64,000 bases of DNA, taken from contig CAKQMD010000002.1 of assembly GCA_934254925.1 (NCBI GenBank), forward strand, positions 58,532 through 122,531, written 5' to 3'. Both the position numbers and the translations under genes were made by a program. This DNA is from an uncultured Alphaproteobacteria bacterium. Lineage in GTDB: Bacteria > Pseudomonadota > Alphaproteobacteria > RF32 > CAG-239. Below the pieces are notes generated by a model. That model had not been told where the DNA came from. It saw only the letters and a list, made by a program, of their open reading frames with translations, and did not search any database. Positions 9,089-18,260 of this stretch are shown one piece after another (the first letter of the stretch is position 1; the number at the start of each line of letters is the position of its first letter).

Positions 9089-9117
9089 ACGGCCGATAAA
9101 TATCGGTCGTTTTTTTG
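9089..9117. terminator. Bidirectional terminator
   Basis: ACGGCCGATA (9089-9098) pairs with TATCGGTCGT (9101-9110), with A-tract and T-tract on either side. It serves the convergent phosphatase and glycosidase genes. Confidence 0.85.
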
Positions 9118-10395
9118 TTATAAAATCCTTTCCCCGTTTAACCAGATCCAGACGCTGAACGGCGCTACGGCGGCCGTCAGTCGTCCGTGAGTGAATTGGA
9201 ATTCGTGTTCGTTGATATTGACGGCAACCAGGGCTTCCTGTTGTTCCAGACGACGACTGAACAACAAAAAAGTGTTGGTCAGGACCAGTTCCTGATAGCT
9301 GCCTCGGCTCAAAAGCCGGGAATGAGACCTGCGGATTTCTCCCAAACGGCGTATATTCCGGGTCAGAGCGGTCTCTTCTTGAAGTGATAAAGGAGGACGG
9401 AGAGACCAGTCGCCATCGCTTTTTTTTCCTTTTATGCCCCATTCGCTGCCGTAATAAAGCGAGGGGATTCCGGGCATGGCATATAATAAACCGTATAAAA
9501 GCGGCAAGTGGCGAGAGTTTTTGAGTAAAGAGGCAATGCGGCTGACGTCATGGTTGTCAAGAAAATTGTAGAGGACCTTGTTTTCATAGAGGCCGTGCGG
9601 GTCAGTTCCGAACTGACGCTTCAGAGAATGGGCGATTTCATAAAGATTATAAGTGTTGCAGCTGGAATACAGACCTTTGAAACATTCGTAATTGGTGGCC
9701 GAATCCGCCATTTGGGGATTCATGATTTTGTTGTAGTTGCCGTGGATGATTTCTCCCAGAAGCCAGAAGTCTGCCTTCAGACCGTCGCAATGGCGGCGGA
9801 GTTCCTGCAGGAAAAGGGGATTAAGGCAATAAGCGACGTCCAGGCGCAGGCCGTCTATTCCAAAGTCGTTAATCCACATGGTTACCGCGGAGAAAAGGTA
9901 TTCTCTGACGGCCGGATTGTTCAAGTTAAGTTGGATTAAATCGTCACAGCCTTCCCAGGCATAATAGGCCAAGCCGTCGCCGAAGGTGTTATCGGCGTTG
10001 AAATTGATGTCAAACCAATCTTTATAAGCGGAAGCTTCGCGTTTTTGCAAAACGTCCTTAAAAGCCCAGAAATCTCTTCCGACATGGTTGAAAACGCCGT
10101 CGATAACGATTTTGAAGCCGCTTTGGTGCAGGGCGGCGGCTAGGGATTTGAAATCGTCGTTCGTGCCGAGGCGGCGGTCGATTTTGAAATAGTCCGCAGT
10201 ATCGTATCCGTGTGCCGTAGATTCAAACAAAGGGCCGAAAAATATGGTGTTGCAGTTCAGGCTTTGCCAATGAGGGATCCAATTATGCAGACAGGCCAAT
10301 CGAGAAACGGGAGCGGCCGAAAAGTCATTGGCATGCGGTGCGCCGCAAAGGCCTAACGGGTACAAATGATAAATGACGGCCTGATCGCTCCACAT
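9118..10395 (-). CDS. GH13 alpha-glucosidase/amylase family protein
   Basis: 425-residue glycoside hydrolase family 13 enzyme without a signal peptide, so probably cytoplasmic. The (beta/alpha)8 barrel motifs are clear: DGVFNHVG near residue 93, the nucleophile Asp in GLRLDVAYC (about 186), the acid Glu in LLGEIIHG (about 215) and the third carboxylate in FLDNHD (about 283). The opening WSDQAVIYHLYPLG resembles maltodextrin-degrading enzymes of the neopullulanase/maltodextrin glucosidase type, so a role in turnover of maltodextrin or stored glucan is inferred. GGAG precedes the ATG. It is the last gene of a motA-motB-amylase run, 24 bases after motB. Confidence 0.88.
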   Translation of the reverse strand: MWSDQAVIYHLYPLGLCGAPHANDFSAAPVSRLACLHNWIPHWQSLNCNTIFFGPLFESTAHGYDTADYFKIDRRLGTNDDFKSLAAALHQSGFKIVIDGVFNHVGRDFWAFKDVLQKREASAYKDWFDINFNADNTFGDGLAYYAWEGCDDLIQLNLNNPAVREYLFSAVTMWINDFGIDGLRLDVAYCLNPLFLQELRRHCDGLKADFWLLGEIIHGNYNKIMNPQMADSATNYECFKGLYSSCNTYNLYEIAHSLKRQFGTDPHGLYENKVLYNFLDNHDVSRIASLLKNSRHLPLLYGLLYAMPGIPSLYYGSEWGIKGKKSDGDWSLRPPLSLQEETALTRNIRRLGEIRRSHSRLLSRGSYQELVLTNTFLLFSRRLEQQEALVAVNINEHEFQFTHGRLTAAVAPFSVWIWLNGERIL

Positions 10396-10419
10396 GAATT
10401 GGTCTCCGGCTGACGGTGA

Positions 10420-11079
10420 TTATTGATTGAAATTGGGTTCAATATGGATCACGACACGGCGGTTTTTATAACGGTTTTGCGGGATCGGTTCACCAAAGGG
10501 ATCTCGGTTGGGATATTTGGGCGAGATGTCGTAAAGGCCGGTTGCCTTCAGACGGACCCTGGCAATGCCGCGGTCTTCCAAAAATCTGGCGATGGTTGCT
10601 GCTCGGGCAGAGGAGAGTTCCCAGTTAGACGGATATTGCGGACTGGAAAACTTTTCGTCGCTGGTGTGGCCTTCAATGCTGAAGTTGAAATTATTATAGC
10701 GTTCGGACTGCAGGGTGGCGGCAATTCTTTTGAGGGCGTTGACGGCTGCCGGCTTGAGGTCGGCGGATCCGTAGTCGAAGAGCATGTCGCCGCTTAATTC
10801 CAGAACGACGCCTTGCGTATCGGAGCCGAGAGCGATCTGTTCGCCGATATTCATTGACTGGATGTCGTCTGCCAGTTCCAGCAGCATCATTTCAATCGGG
10901 CGGGTTACTTCTTTTTTCCCGAGGCCTTCGTTCATGCCGGCCTGAATTTGTTCAAATTTTGCCATGTCGGGTTTGGAAACCGAAAGCATCATGACAAAGA
11001 AACACAGCAACAAGGTTACCATGTCGCCGTAGGTGGACATCCAATCTTCGTCAATTTTGTTTTCGCGTTTCTTTTTCAT
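10420..11079 (-). CDS. motB: Flagellar motor stator protein MotB
   Basis: 219 residues. A short cytoplasmic basic N-terminus (MKKKRENKIDEDW) leads into one membrane helix (YGDMVTLLLCFFVMMLS) whose Asp is the proton-carrying residue of the stator. The C-terminal half is an OmpA-like peptidoglycan-binding domain (IEGHTSDE, ELSSARAATIARFL, NRYKNRRVVIHI). It anchors the MotA/MotB stator to the cell wall. It follows motA by 19 bases. MotB is shorter than many homologues because the linker is short. The ribosome site is weak, so coupling to motA is likely. Confidence 0.93.
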   Translation of the reverse strand: MKKKRENKIDEDWMSTYGDMVTLLLCFFVMMLSVSKPDMAKFEQIQAGMNEGLGKKEVTRPIEMMLLELADDIQSMNIGEQIALGSDTQGVVLELSGDMLFDYGSADLKPAAVNALKRIAATLQSERYNNFNFSIEGHTSDEKFSSPQYPSNWELSSARAATIARFLEDRGIARVRLKATGLYDISPKYPNRDPFGEPIPQNRYKNRRVVIHIEPNFNQ

Positions 11080-11098
11080 TTCGTCTATGTCGCTTTAA

Positions 11099-11920
11099 TC
11101 AGTTGTTCGGAGCCGTTGGGGTACCGTTCATGTCACGGTCGATCAGGAATTGCTCTTCAAGCTCGACAAAGGAGTTGATTTTGTCTTGGATGTAGCGCGG
11201 ACTTTTGCGTTCCGCCAACAGGACGAGACCTTCAAGCTCCAAGTTGTTTTTGAACAAAGTCACATCATAGCGGGCGCCCATTTTGGTGGCTAAGGGAATA
11301 AAGATCAGGCGGGCCAGGATAATGCCGTAAAAGGTGGTGATCAAGGCTACGGCCATGGAAGGACCGATGGCAGTGGGGTCCGTTCCCATGTTGCTTAACA
11401 TGATGACCAAGCCGATCAAGGTTCCGAGCATACCGAAAGCCGGAGAATCGCCGCCCATTTTTTTGAGGGCTTCGACGCGTTGGTTGTCTCGTTCTGACTG
11501 AGATTCCAGCATATGTCCAAGAATTTGGCGGATTTCTGCGCCGGTGTAGCCGGTAACCACCAGATCTACGCCATAGGCCAGAAAAGGATTTTCTCGACGC
11601 AGATCGTCGGTGACTTCGTTTTCAAGGCCTTGGAGGCCGTTTTTTTGCACAATATAGGCCCAGCGGACGATACGTCCGACCTCATCTTTAAGCGAGGCCG
11701 CCGAGTCCGTGTGATGCTTGAAAGAAGAAAAGATCAGGCGGACGGCGCCGTTGGCGATTTTTCCCTCAAAGGAAATGTAGAGAGCGGCAAATGTTCCGCC
11801 GATGACGACGAACATACTGGGAACGTCAATAAAGGCCAAAGGATGATCGGTGGCGAACAAAATAGAACCGATGATCATCCCGAAACCGGTAATAAAAGCA
11901 ATTAAAGTGCCAAACGACAT
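11099..11920 (-). CDS. motA: Flagellar motor stator protein MotA
   Basis: 273 residues with four membrane helices: two N-terminal (GTLIAFITGFGMIIGSILF; FVVIGGTFAALYISF) and two C-terminal (AFGMLGTLIGLVIML; SMAVALITTFYGIILARL), separated by a cytoplasmic domain. The third helix carries the conserved Pro-rich ion-path region (GDSPAFGMLGTLIG). With MotB it forms the proton-driven stator in the inner membrane. First gene of the motA-motB-amylase run, with no other flagellar gene beside it. Confidence 0.93.
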   Translation of the reverse strand: MSFGTLIAFITGFGMIIGSILFATDHPLAFIDVPSMFVVIGGTFAALYISFEGKIANGAVRLIFSSFKHHTDSAASLKDEVGRIVRWAYIVQKNGLQGLENEVTDDLRRENPFLAYGVDLVVTGYTGAEIRQILGHMLESQSERDNQRVEALKKMGGDSPAFGMLGTLIGLVIMLSNMGTDPTAIGPSMAVALITTFYGIILARLIFIPLATKMGARYDVTLFKNNLELEGLVLLAERKSPRYIQDKINSFVELEEQFLIDRDMNGTPTAPNN

Positions 11921-11994
11921 TTTATCATTCCTTGAAAATTTTACCTACTTAAAACATATTATACTATGCGATAAGTTAAGTTTTTGCTAAGAAC

Positions 11995-12510
11995 TTACTT
12001 TTTGTTGGTTTTGACGTAGGCAACGGCGGCATGTTCCTCACAATAGGTTTGTCCGATTTTGATTTTTTTGCCGCAAAAATGGAAATTGTCGTCTTTGGGA
12101 TCGCCGATGGGCCAACGGCAGGTATGATTGTCAAGATCCGTCAGCATGGTGAGGCCTGACGTGTTGCGGGGCGTTGCGCAGTCAGTGCCGGTGCGTTCGG
12201 GGGCCGCTTTTTTTAAAACCTCGGTTGACGTTTCTCGGGCAACGACGGTGGGGGCGACTTTTTTTTCTTCTTTCGGCGCCGGGGTCTTGCCGGTTTTGGG
12301 GGCCGTTGCTTTGGCAGGAGATTGGGGTTTCTTTTCCGCTTCTTCGTCTTTTTTCTTGATCGGCGAGGGGCGTCCCGACAGGCCGAGACGATGGACTTTG
12401 CCAACGATTGAATTTTTGGAAACATTGAGGCGTTTGCCGATTTCCCCGGTAGTGAGGCCTTCCTGCCACATTTGCTTTAACTGTTCAACCATTTCATCTG
12501 TCCAGGCCAT
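11995..12510 (-). CDS. gcrA: GcrA cell cycle regulator
   Basis: 171 residues, an alphaproteobacteria-specific regulator. The N-terminal DNA-binding domain has the family start MAWTDEMVEQLKQMW and the helix-turn-helix SKNSIVGKVHRLGLSGRPSP. A Lys/Pro/Ala-rich linker follows, then a C-terminal Cys/His region (CRWPIGDP...FHFCG...TYCEEH) that contacts RNA polymerase sigma-70 in studied species. GcrA acts with CcrM methylation of GANTC sites. A strong AAGGAG stands 7 bases before the ATG. One GAGTC site and an inverted repeat lie in the upstream gap. Confidence 0.95.
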   Translation of the reverse strand: MAWTDEMVEQLKQMWQEGLTTGEIGKRLNVSKNSIVGKVHRLGLSGRPSPIKKKDEEAEKKPQSPAKATAPKTGKTPAPKEEKKVAPTVVARETSTEVLKKAAPERTGTDCATPRNTSGLTMLTDLDNHTCRWPIGDPKDDNFHFCGKKIKIGQTYCEEHAAVAYVKTNKK

Positions 12511-12553
12511 GAGCTTTCTCCTTCAAGTCATTATAGAATATGAGAAAATATTA

Positions 12554-12574
12554 GGAGATTATTCTCCCCGAGTC
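12554..12574. promoter_or_regulatory. Inverted repeat plus GANTC site between gcrA and the DUF4139 gene
   Basis: GGAGA-TTAT-TCTCC (12554-12567) followed at once by a GAGTC site (12570-12574), in the divergent gap. GANTC is the CcrM methylation target read by GcrA in known alphaproteobacteria. Its role here is inferred. Confidence 0.35.
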
Positions 12575-12660
12575 TAGCTTAAAAGTTAAATTATCACTTC
12601 TTTTTTATTTTTTTATGGATTATATTAGAGGCATATTTAATTAAAAAAACGGAGAGCACG

Positions 12661-14097
12661 ATGAAAATGAAGCGATTGATGAGCGGAATGACGGCAATGC
12701 TTTTGTGCGGTTTTGTTTGTCCGGCGACGGCGGAAACGGTTGTCGATGCGGAACGCAACAGCGAAACGGCTTTGAGCATTTACAACGGGAATCTGGCATT
12801 GGTGAAAGACCGGCGGTCGGTCGTCCTCGGCAAGGGAATGAACGAAGTGGCTTTTGCCGGCGTCGCTCGGGAGATTAAACCCGAGACGGCTATGATCAGC
12901 GCACCGGGATTGACGCTTCGGGAGCAGACATACGATTATAATTTGTTGACGCCGGCGAATCTGCTGGAAGCGGCAGTGGGACAGGAAGTGAAGACGGTGA
13001 TGACCAATCCGGCCAACGGGGAAAACATTTTCGGGCAGGCGAAGGTGATTTACAGCAATTACGGGTCTCCGGTTTTGCAGTTTGACTACGGAATTGAAAG
13101 CAATTTTCCCGGCCGTGTGGTTTTTGACAAGCTGCCGAGCGGCATGCGCGCCAAACCGACGCTGACGGTCAAGGCCGAAAGTACCGAAGCCGGCGAAAAG
13201 AAGGTCGATCTTGCCTATCTGACAAACGGTATGAGTTGGAGAGCCGATTATGTTGCCGAACTCGGACAAAACGATCAGCTAGATTTGAATGCCATGATTA
13301 CGATCAACAACGAATCCGGCGCTGATTATAAAAATGCGCTGATTCAGGTTGTGGCCGGAGACGTGAATCAAAACGCCGGGCAACAAAACATTATGCCGCG
13401 GATGATGTTGGCAAAAGCTTCCGCGGGGGCGGCAGACATGGCGGCCGAAGCCGCGCCGCTGCAGCCGACGAGGGAAGCCGTTGCCGGCTATTATGTCTAT
13501 ACTTTGCCGTTCAAGACGGATCTGATGGACAGACAATCCAAACAAGTGAGCCTGCTGAGCCGAGAAAAAGTGAGCTTTCAGCGCGCTTATAAAATAGAAT
13601 CGCCTTTTTATTTCGGAATCGGTATCGGACAAAAAGAGTTTAAGAACCTGCATCCTGACATGCTGATCAAGCTGGTTAACGACGAGGCTTCGGGGTTGGG
13701 TGTGCCTCTGCCGCAAGGAATTATTCGCTTTTATGAAAATGACAGCAAAGGCAATATGCAGTTTGTCGGTGAAAGCGCCATTGCGCAAAAAGCGGCAGGA
13801 GAAAAGCTGGATCTTAAAATCGGGCGGGAATTTGACGTCAGCGCCAACGGCAAGGTCCTAAAGGTCAAAGAATTGTCTAAAGACATGTTTGAGGCGGAAG
13901 TTGAAGTGAGCTTGCGCAACGCCCGTTCCGAAGAGGTTGAAGTTAAGTTTGAACAACGGTTCAATCAAAATTGGGAAGTTTTGAGCGAAAATGTGCGGAG
14001 CGTCAGCCAAACGGCGGATAAGGTTGCCTGGATAGTTCCGGTGCCGGCTCAAGGCGAAAAAACGCTGACGTTTAACGTTCGGGTGACGCATAATTAA
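12661..14097 (+). CDS. Exported DUF4139-domain protein
   Basis: 478 residues with a Sec signal peptide (MSGMTAMLLCGFVCPATA, cut near AETVV). The rest matches the DUF4139 pattern: LSIYNGNLALVKDRRSV, LTNGMSWRADYVAELG, then beta-rich sequence with intact moieties such as VPLPQGIIRFYEND and the C-terminal AWIVPVPAQGEKTLTFNVRV. Proteins of this family are secreted or periplasmic and mostly uncharacterised. GGAG stands about 8 bases before the ATG; a second Met two codons on is possible. It is directly followed by the next gene, so the two form an operon. Confidence 0.8.
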   Translation: MKMKRLMSGMTAMLLCGFVCPATAETVVDAERNSETALSIYNGNLALVKDRRSVVLGKGMNEVAFAGVAREIKPETAMISAPGLTLREQTYDYNLLTPANLLEAAVGQEVKTVMTNPANGENIFGQAKVIYSNYGSPVLQFDYGIESNFPGRVVFDKLPSGMRAKPTLTVKAESTEAGEKKVDLAYLTNGMSWRADYVAELGQNDQLDLNAMITINNESGADYKNALIQVVAGDVNQNAGQQNIMPRMMLAKASAGAADMAAEAAPLQPTREAVAGYYVYTLPFKTDLMDRQSKQVSLLSREKVSFQRAYKIESPFYFGIGIGQKEFKNLHPDMLIKLVNDEASGLGVPLPQGIIRFYENDSKGNMQFVGESAIAQKAAGEKLDLKIGREFDVSANGKVLKVKELSKDMFEAEVEVSLRNARSEEVEVKFEQRFNQNWEVLSENVRSVSQTADKVAWIVPVPAQGEKTLTFNVRVTHN

Positions 14098-15330
14098 ATG
14101 TTCGGACGGTGGACAATCTTGCTTGCTGCCGTTTGTCTGGGCGGCGCCGCGACGGTTGCGGATTACGGGTCGGCCTTTGAGGTTGACCTGAGTCGTCCGG
14201 TGCCGCGTATTGACGAGTTGCGGCAAAAATACGGAACAGTTGCGGCGGATTATGATCCGCATTATGAGCATGTCTTTGAGATCGGCGACGTTTTTGACCG
14301 GGCTTTCTTGGCCGAGATCAAGAGCTACGGCAGTCGGGAAAAACGTTTGCCGACGGAAGACGAGGAAGCGATTTTGCAAATGTTGTCCCGGTTGCCGCGG
14401 CAATATTACCAGTATGTGGGACCGATGCTACATCAAATTCCCGGGATGTCGGAAAAGGTTTTGAATCTGCCGGGTATCAAAGAGACAAAAAATAAGTTTC
14501 CCGAAAGGATTGCTCCTCAGCTTGAAGGGATGGAAGGTTTGGAGTTTTTGTCGCCGCGGCTGTATTATGTCTTGATGCCTGAGGCTTGGCCGGGCAATGA
14601 TATTGCCGCGGAGTTTCCCGATTATGAAAAGCCTCATCCCAAAGTGGTTTATGACAAGGATTTTTATCGACAGCTGCAACAATTGGTGCCGCCGGGAGTT
14701 GCCGCAGAGAAGGACGGTGAAGGAAAAAGCTTTAGTCGCAGCCGGCTGCGGACGGTGTCTCCCGACAAGGCTTCTTTGCTGACCTCGGCCGACGTTGAGG
14801 CTTTTATCCGCACACTTGATCCTGTGCAGGAGCTGGGGCGGCAAGGAGATAATCTTTACCTTTTGTCGTCGGCAATGATTTTGTTTGCGGCTTATGAACG
14901 CGACGAAGGTCGCGAGTTGCCGATCAGCGGGTTGAAGGATCTGGTCAATCCCTGTCAGCGGCTGGTGGAAAAGTTTCGGGTTATCGGCAAGGAACGGGAG
15001 TTGGCTTTGGCCGTTTCTTCCGAAGGTTTGACGCCCGAGGAGTGGGCCTATACCTGTGACAAGACTTTGAAGGCTTATCGGGCGGCCAAAGTGCCGCGCG
15101 AGGTGGTGGCGACGGTACGCGCCTATCAGCGGGGAGCCTATGACCGGAGCTCAGATGAGGCAACGCCCGAGGAGGCTGCCGTGCAAAACGCCGTCATGCA
15201 GGCGATGGTGAAAATGTACGAGGCGCCGCTCAATGATGTGTTGGAAGTGAAAAAAAACTATAAACAATTGCATGACAAGCTGCTGAAATATGATAACAAA
15301 CTGGTTCTCATGCCGGTCTCAGCCGATTGA
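14098..15330 (+). CDS. Exported protein of unknown function
   Basis: 410 residues whose ATG follows the TAA of the DUF4139 gene with no gap, so the two are co-translated. An N-terminal hydrophobic stretch (WTILLAAVCLGGAATVA) looks like a signal peptide. The mature part has a segment RLPRQYYQYVGPMLHQIPGMS and RLYYVLMPEAWP, then charged helical sequence to the C-terminus. I recognise no domain. Pairing with the DUF4139 gene suggests a shared envelope job, which is inference. Confidence 0.65.
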   Translation: MFGRWTILLAAVCLGGAATVADYGSAFEVDLSRPVPRIDELRQKYGTVAADYDPHYEHVFEIGDVFDRAFLAEIKSYGSREKRLPTEDEEAILQMLSRLPRQYYQYVGPMLHQIPGMSEKVLNLPGIKETKNKFPERIAPQLEGMEGLEFLSPRLYYVLMPEAWPGNDIAAEFPDYEKPHPKVVYDKDFYRQLQQLVPPGVAAEKDGEGKSFSRSRLRTVSPDKASLLTSADVEAFIRTLDPVQELGRQGDNLYLLSSAMILFAAYERDEGRELPISGLKDLVNPCQRLVEKFRVIGKERELALAVSSEGLTPEEWAYTCDKTLKAYRAAKVPREVVATVRAYQRGAYDRSSDEATPEEAAVQNAVMQAMVKMYEAPLNDVLEVKKNYKQLHDKLLKYDNKLVLMPVSAD

Positions 15331-15356
15331 AAATGCGTTTTTTTATAAAATTTTTA

Positions 15357-15385
15357 TTGCAATTACCCGACAATCTGGTTATAAA
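15357..15385 (+). promoter_or_regulatory. Promoter of the rpoZ-rsh unit
   Basis: TTGCAA (15357-15362), 17-base spacer, TATAAA (15380-15385), 59 bases before the rpoZ ATG. It is the best sigma-70 match in the gap. Confidence 0.65.
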
Positions 15386-15443
15386 TAGCTCAGCTTGAAG
15401 CTGAGAGCAAAACAATAATTTATGAGATAAGGTATTTGAAAAA

Positions 15444-15932
15444 ATGGCACGTGTTACTGTTGAAGATTGCGTTGATAAAATCCCCAACCGTTATGAATTG
15501 TTGATGGTCGCCGCCCAGAGGGCAAAAGACATTGCCGCCGGCGCACCGTTGACGGTTGCCCGCGACAACGATAAAAATTCGGTGGTTGCTTTGCGCGAAA
15601 TCGCCGATGAAACCGTCAGCATTGAAGAACTGCAGAAATCTTTGGTGATGGGGCTGCAAAAATATGTCGAGGTTGAGGAACCCGAAGAAGAAGAGCTTGA
15701 GATTATGGCGGCGGAAAAAGAATTGGCCGATTTGGACGAGCAGTTTGACGGTTTGCTTCTCGACTCGGAAATGAACGACGTGATGCAGATTCACGATGAC
15801 GACGATGCCGACATTGAGCTGGAAACCGAAGCCGAAGGCGACGCCGACGCAGCTTTTGACGATGATGACCTCGGAATGGATGATTCTTTTGACCTCGGTT
15901 CCGATATCGACGATGACATCGACGAAGAATAA
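15444..15932 (+). CDS. rpoZ: RNA polymerase omega subunit with long acidic tail
   Basis: 162 residues. Residues 1-75 are a standard omega fold (MARVTVEDCVDKIPNRYELLMVAAQRAK... ending ALREIADETVSIEELQ). It helps assemble and stabilise the beta-prime subunit and, in proteobacteria, can form part of the ppGpp site. Residues from about 75 onward are an extreme Asp/Glu tail with runs such as EEPEEEELE and FDDDDLGMDDS. Omega is usually 70-130 residues, so the tail is an addition. The neighbour downstream is the ppGpp enzyme rsh, the usual proteobacterial order. Confidence 0.93.
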   Translation: MARVTVEDCVDKIPNRYELLMVAAQRAKDIAAGAPLTVARDNDKNSVVALREIADETVSIEELQKSLVMGLQKYVEVEEPEEEELEIMAAEKELADLDEQFDGLLLDSEMNDVMQIHDDDDADIELETEAEGDADAAFDDDDLGMDDSFDLGSDIDDDIDEE

Positions 15933-16016
15933 GGTCGATTAAAAACACGGTCGGGCAGAAGAAACAGCGCTTTCGGCCGTCCGCCTGACGAAAATGTATG
16001 ATTGGGGCATAGCCGG

Positions 16017-18158
16017 ATGTTAAGACAGTATGAGCTTGTAGATCTTGTGAAATCTTATGATCCTGACGCAGACGAAGATGCGCTCAATAAGGCTTATGTC
16101 TTTGCCATGAAAAAACACGGGGCCCAGCTGCGGGCTTCCGGCGACCCTTATTATTCGCATCCGGTTGAAGTTGCCGGTATTTTAACGAAATTTAAGCTTG
16201 ATTCGGCATCGGTTGTGGCCGGTCTGTTGCATGACACGGTGGAAGACACCGACACTTCCGTGGAGGAAATCCGCGGTTTGTTCGGTGATCAGGTGGCACA
16301 GATTGTCGACGGTTTGACCAAATTGGCGATGATTGAGCAGAAGTCGGTTAACAACAAGCAGGCAGAAAACTTTCGCAAATTGCTTTTGGCAATGTCAGAA
16401 GACATCAGGGTTTTGCTGATCAAACTGGCGGACAGGCTGCACAATATGCGGACGCTGCATTTTCTGCCGCCGGAGAAAAGGACGCGCATTGCCCGCGAGA
16501 CCTTGGACATTTATGCGCCGTTGGCCGAAAGAATCGGCATGCAGGAAGTCAAAAGCGAGCTGGAGGAAATCGCTTTTGCCGAGCTGCACAAGGAAGCCTA
16601 CGAATCCATTAAGGCACGTTTGAACTTCTTGCGCGAGCAGGGCAGCAACATTGTTCCGAAAATTATTTCTCAACTGCAGCAGGATATGGAGGAAAACGGC
16701 ATTAAAGCGACGGTTTCCGGCCGAGAGAAGACGCCTTATTCCATTTGGCGCAAAATGCAGCAGAAAAACGCCTCTTTTGAACAGCTTTCCGACATTATGG
16801 CCTTTCGCATTTGCGTGGACGACGTGGCGGCCTGTTATCAGGCTTTGGGCGTGGTGCACAGCAAATATCACATGGTGCCCCGTCGTTTCAAAGACTATAT
16901 TTCCACCCCAAAGCCCAATGGTTACAAATCTATTCACACCGGCGTGATCGGGCCGGAGAATACCCGTATTGAAATCCAGATCCGCACGCATGAAATGCAT
17001 GAAGTCGCCGAAAAGGGCGTGGCGGCGCATTGGGCTTATAAACAAGGTGAAAAGGTGGTGGGAAAGAATTTCCGCTGGATCCGCGAATTGCTGGAAATTT
17101 TGGAACAGGCGCAAAATCCGGAAGAGTTTCTTGAGAATACAAAACTTGAAATGTATAACGACCAGGTCTTTTGCTTTACGCCGAAAGGGGACCTGATCGG
17201 CTTGCCGGTCAATTCGACGCCGGTCGATTTTGCTTATGCCGTTCATTCTTCGGTGGGCGACACTTGCGTCGGTGCCAAGATCAACGGTGAGATCCGTCCG
17301 TTGAGAACGGTGCTGCAAAACGGTGATCAAGTGGAGATTTTAACTTCCAAAGCTCAGCATCCTTCCACGGAGTGGGAGCGGTTCGTGGTGACGGGAAAGG
17401 CCAAAGCCGCCATTCGTCGTTATGTGCGGGCCTATAAGCGCGATCAGTTCATTATTTTGGGCGAACAAATCTTGGAGAGGATGTTCAAAGGAGAGAAGCT
17501 TGAGTTTTCCGAGAAGGCTTTGGTCAATGTTTTGCCCAATTTTGAAGCAGAATCGATTGATGACATTTATGCCAAAGTCGGTGAAGGAATCGTCAACGGT
17601 TGGGACGTGCTGAAAGCGGTGTATCCCGGCTATAAGCAGTCGAAGCTGGGAAAGGTGGTCAAGACGCTTAAGTCTTCACCGTTTAAGAGCAATAAGAAAG
17701 ACAAAAATAAAGAACCGCTGAAGATCAAAGGGCTGATCCCCGGCATGGCTGTGCATTTCGCAGGCTGCTGTCATCCGCTGCCCGGTGACCGCATCGTGGG
17801 TATTGTTACCACGGGCAAGGGGGTGGCCGTTCATACCATTGACTGCAAACTTTTGGAAAAATTTGCCGATGAACCGGAACGTTGGCTGGACATCGCTTGG
17901 GGGGATGATACCGAAGGGACAACGCATCTCGGCCGCCTGAAAGTGATGTTGGCCAATGAACCCGGCGCTTTGGGAGAACTTTCCAATCTGGTGGCGCGGC
18001 ATAACGGCAATATTGCCAATCTGAATATCGTTTATCGGACGGTCGGTTATTTTGAGATTCTCATCGACGTGGAAGTCAAAGACCTCAAGCATTTGACCGA
18101 TATTATTGCGGCGCTCAAGGCGGCAAAGGTCGTATCTTACGTTTCTCGCTCCAATTAG
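16017..18158 (+). CDS. rsh: Bifunctional (p)ppGpp synthetase/hydrolase Rsh
   Basis: 713 residues from the ATG at 16017; a TTG five codons upstream is also in frame. Domains in order: an HD hydrolase (YSHPVEVAG, LLHDTVEDT, DRLHNMRTL) with metal ligands intact; a synthetase with PYSIWRKMQ and RFKDYISTPKPNGYKSIHT, where the RFKD form marks a bifunctional enzyme; a TGS domain (VFCFTPKGDLIGLP); a CCHPLPGD segment; and a C-terminal ACT domain. It makes and degrades the stringent-response alarmone. It lies 84 bases after rpoZ, probably in one transcript. As the only Rsh seen here, it fits the one-enzyme pattern of alphaproteobacteria. Confidence 0.96.
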   Translation: MLRQYELVDLVKSYDPDADEDALNKAYVFAMKKHGAQLRASGDPYYSHPVEVAGILTKFKLDSASVVAGLLHDTVEDTDTSVEEIRGLFGDQVAQIVDGLTKLAMIEQKSVNNKQAENFRKLLLAMSEDIRVLLIKLADRLHNMRTLHFLPPEKRTRIARETLDIYAPLAERIGMQEVKSELEEIAFAELHKEAYESIKARLNFLREQGSNIVPKIISQLQQDMEENGIKATVSGREKTPYSIWRKMQQKNASFEQLSDIMAFRICVDDVAACYQALGVVHSKYHMVPRRFKDYISTPKPNGYKSIHTGVIGPENTRIEIQIRTHEMHEVAEKGVAAHWAYKQGEKVVGKNFRWIRELLEILEQAQNPEEFLENTKLEMYNDQVFCFTPKGDLIGLPVNSTPVDFAYAVHSSVGDTCVGAKINGEIRPLRTVLQNGDQVEILTSKAQHPSTEWERFVVTGKAKAAIRRYVRAYKRDQFIILGEQILERMFKGEKLEFSEKALVNVLPNFEAESIDDIYAKVGEGIVNGWDVLKAVYPGYKQSKLGKVVKTLKSSPFKSNKKDKNKEPLKIKGLIPGMAVHFAGCCHPLPGDRIVGIVTTGKGVAVHTIDCKLLEKFADEPERWLDIAWGDDTEGTTHLGRLKVMLANEPGALGELSNLVARHNGNIANLNIVYRTVGYFEILIDVEVKDLKHLTDIIAALKAAKVVSYVSRSN

Positions 18159-18260
18159 ACGTTCATAAAAAGCTCCTTCATAAAACCGGTTAAGAGATTA
18201 GAAAGTGCTTGTCTTTTGTTTTTTCAGGCTTATTTCTTTTATTGTTGACGAGGAAATGAA

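Noticed and set aside
16395..17330. 311-codon frame opposite rsh
   Set aside because: Antisense shadow; rsh on the other strand is complete with all domains.
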